A stretch of 64,000 nucleotides of DNA. It comes from Rhizobium sp. RCAM05350. GTDB lineage: Bacteria > Pseudomonadota > Alphaproteobacteria > Rhizobiales > Rhizobiaceae. The notes under the pieces are model-generated. The model was not told the origin of the DNA. It worked only from the letters and a program-made list of their open reading frames with translations, and did no database searches. How positions within the stretch are numbered: the stretch's first letter is position 1; each line of letters begins with the position of its first letter. Position numbers and translations under genes: made by a program. The DNA is taken from positions 1,364,001 to 1,428,000 of the forward strand of contig CP087974.1 of assembly GCA_024426085.1 (NCBI GenBank), read 5' to 3'. Below are positions 63,118 through 64,000 of this stretch, one piece after another.

Positions 63118-64000
63118 TTAATCCATCTTTGCGGCCAGGAAATCGATGAACGCCCGGATGCGGGCTGCGAGGTGTTCGTGGCCGGCAAAGACCGCGTGAA
63201 CCTGCTCCGGTTCATGCGGATTGTAATCCTTGAGTACTTCGACCAGCCTGCCGCTGTCGATATCCGGATCGACATCGAATTTGCCGATGCGCGCAATGCC
63301 GAGCCCCGTCAGGCACAGGTTGCGGGCGATCGAGCCACTGGAGGCCTGCACATTGCCGGGTGCCGGGCGCGTATGGAGAGCGTTGGTCGCCGGATCGTGA
63401 AACATCCATTCGCCCGGGTTTCGGCCAAAGGTGAAGGTGATGCAGTTATGCACTGCAAGATCATCTGGCTGTTGCGGCATGCCACGCCGTGCCAGATAGT
63501 CCGGTGTCGCCACCGTGATGCGGTAACTATCGAGCAGCTTTCGCGCCTTCAGGCTTGAATCCCGCATCGGCCCGACGCGGATGGCGATATCGGTACGCTC
63601 CTCGATCAGGTCGATGACGCCGTCCGTCAGGGACAGTTCAAGCCGCACCTCCGGATACAGCGCCAGGAACTCGCCGGCGAGCGGTATGATGTAGCGCTCG
63701 CCGAAGCCGACGGTTGCATTCACCCGCAGAAGTCCGCGCGGCGTTGCCAGGCCGCCGCCGGCAACGATTTGCTCGGTTTCGGCAATTTCCGCCAGGATGC
63801 GCTGCGCCCGGGCGAGATGGGATCTCGCCCTCCGGCGTTAGCAGCAACGACCGGGTGGTGCGCACCAGAAGGCGGGTGCCCAGCCGGTCCTCGATACGAG
63901 TCACCAGTTTGCTGACCGCCGATGGCGACAGCTTCAGCCGCCGACCGGCCGCGGAAAAGCTCTTGGCCTCGGCCGCCGTGACGAACACCTCCATCTCGCC
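63118..64000 (-). CDS. LysR-family transcriptional regulator, cut by right edge, one frameshift
   Basis: About 294 residues are visible; the first few are beyond the window. The HTH reads VFVTAAEAKSFSAAGRRLKL, SPSAVSKLVTRIEDRLGTRL. The effector domain starts LLRVNATVGFGERYIIPLAG and contains VIDLIEERTDIAIRVGPMRD. One extra A near 63821 shifts the frame after TPEGE. It may control the DHFR-like gene 69 bases downstream. Confidence 0.9.

Overview
The window looks like chromosomal DNA of a high-GC alphaproteobacterium of the order Hyphomicrobiales (Rhizobium, Agrobacterium or a close relative). The evidence is a dmeRF metal-efflux pair with its typical operator, an Mrp/Pha-type antiporter operon, a DUF1127 small protein, rhizobial-type regulators and many GGAG/AGGAG ribosome sites. 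I see no rRNA, tRNA, CRISPR array, transposase or phage gene. It reads as an ordinary gene-dense chromosome with short, mixed-strand operons.

Layout. 1-4.9 kb (minus): Mrp Na+/H+ (or K+/H+) antiporter genes mrpA-B-C-D-E, with E cut by the window edge. 5.2-7 kb: MsrB, a secreted hypothetical protein, a HlyIII-like membrane protein. 7.2-10.4 kb: a LysR regulator divergent from a cupin / aldo-keto reductase / SDR operon. 10.5-14.4 kb: a Tat-exported sulfatase and a DUF1254 protein that share an upstream palindrome, then UspA. 14.7-18 kb: a two-domain VOC protein, an N-truncated beta-helix protein, and a secreted beta-propeller (AztD-like) behind a Zur-like box. 18.5-20.3 kb: a GT2 glycosyltransferase and an unusual sugar-phosphate transferase. 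20.3-29.5 kb: a DUF4242-cyclase fusion, a chemoreceptor, oligopeptidase B, a ParDE-like pair, DUF1697, TetR, a homocysteine methyltransferase-like protein and DUF1127. 29.7-37.8 kb: SelO, a PQQ glucose dehydrogenase, dmeRF, a class A beta-lactamase, and a GNAT gene behind an attenuator-like leader. 37.9-44.7 kb: cytochromes c, LysE, a WYL regulator, a phosphoesterase, Lrp/AsnC, a hydrolase and SodB. 44.7-54.5 kb: a DapA-like lyase, VOC, a coiled-coil membrane protein coupled to a ClpP-like protein, MYG1, a D-Ala-D-Ala carboxypeptidase, an aminotransferase, an alcohol dehydrogenase and two tiny genes. 54.6-64 kb: a phosphatase, a HAD dehalogenase, Tam, a serine hydrolase, an EF-G paralogue, YdeI, ChaC, a DHFR-like reductase and a LysR cut by the right edge.

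Roughly half of the genes are interrupted by single-base frameshifts although their protein sequence is otherwise well conserved on both sides. The breaks are not random. About twenty are one A or T inserted inside a CG dinucleotide (CG to CTG or CAG), several are loss of two bases from a CGCG run, and others are homopolymer slips. I therefore treat them as probable sequence or assembly errors and annotate each gene across its breaks rather than as a pseudogene. Coordinates of frameshifted genes run from inferred start to inferred stop.

The most interesting regulatory element is upstream of the GNAT gene: a probably leaderless 16-codon peptide gene with consecutive Trp-Tyr-Phe codons, followed by mutually exclusive RNA hairpins and a terminator, which is the layout of a ribosome-mediated attenuator. 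Others are the shared GTTACNGTAAC operator of the sulfatase and DUF1254 genes, the Zur-like site and the dmeRF operator. The most interesting uncharacterised protein pair is the coupled coiled-coil membrane protein and ClpP/crotonase-fold protein at 47.3-49.3 kb.
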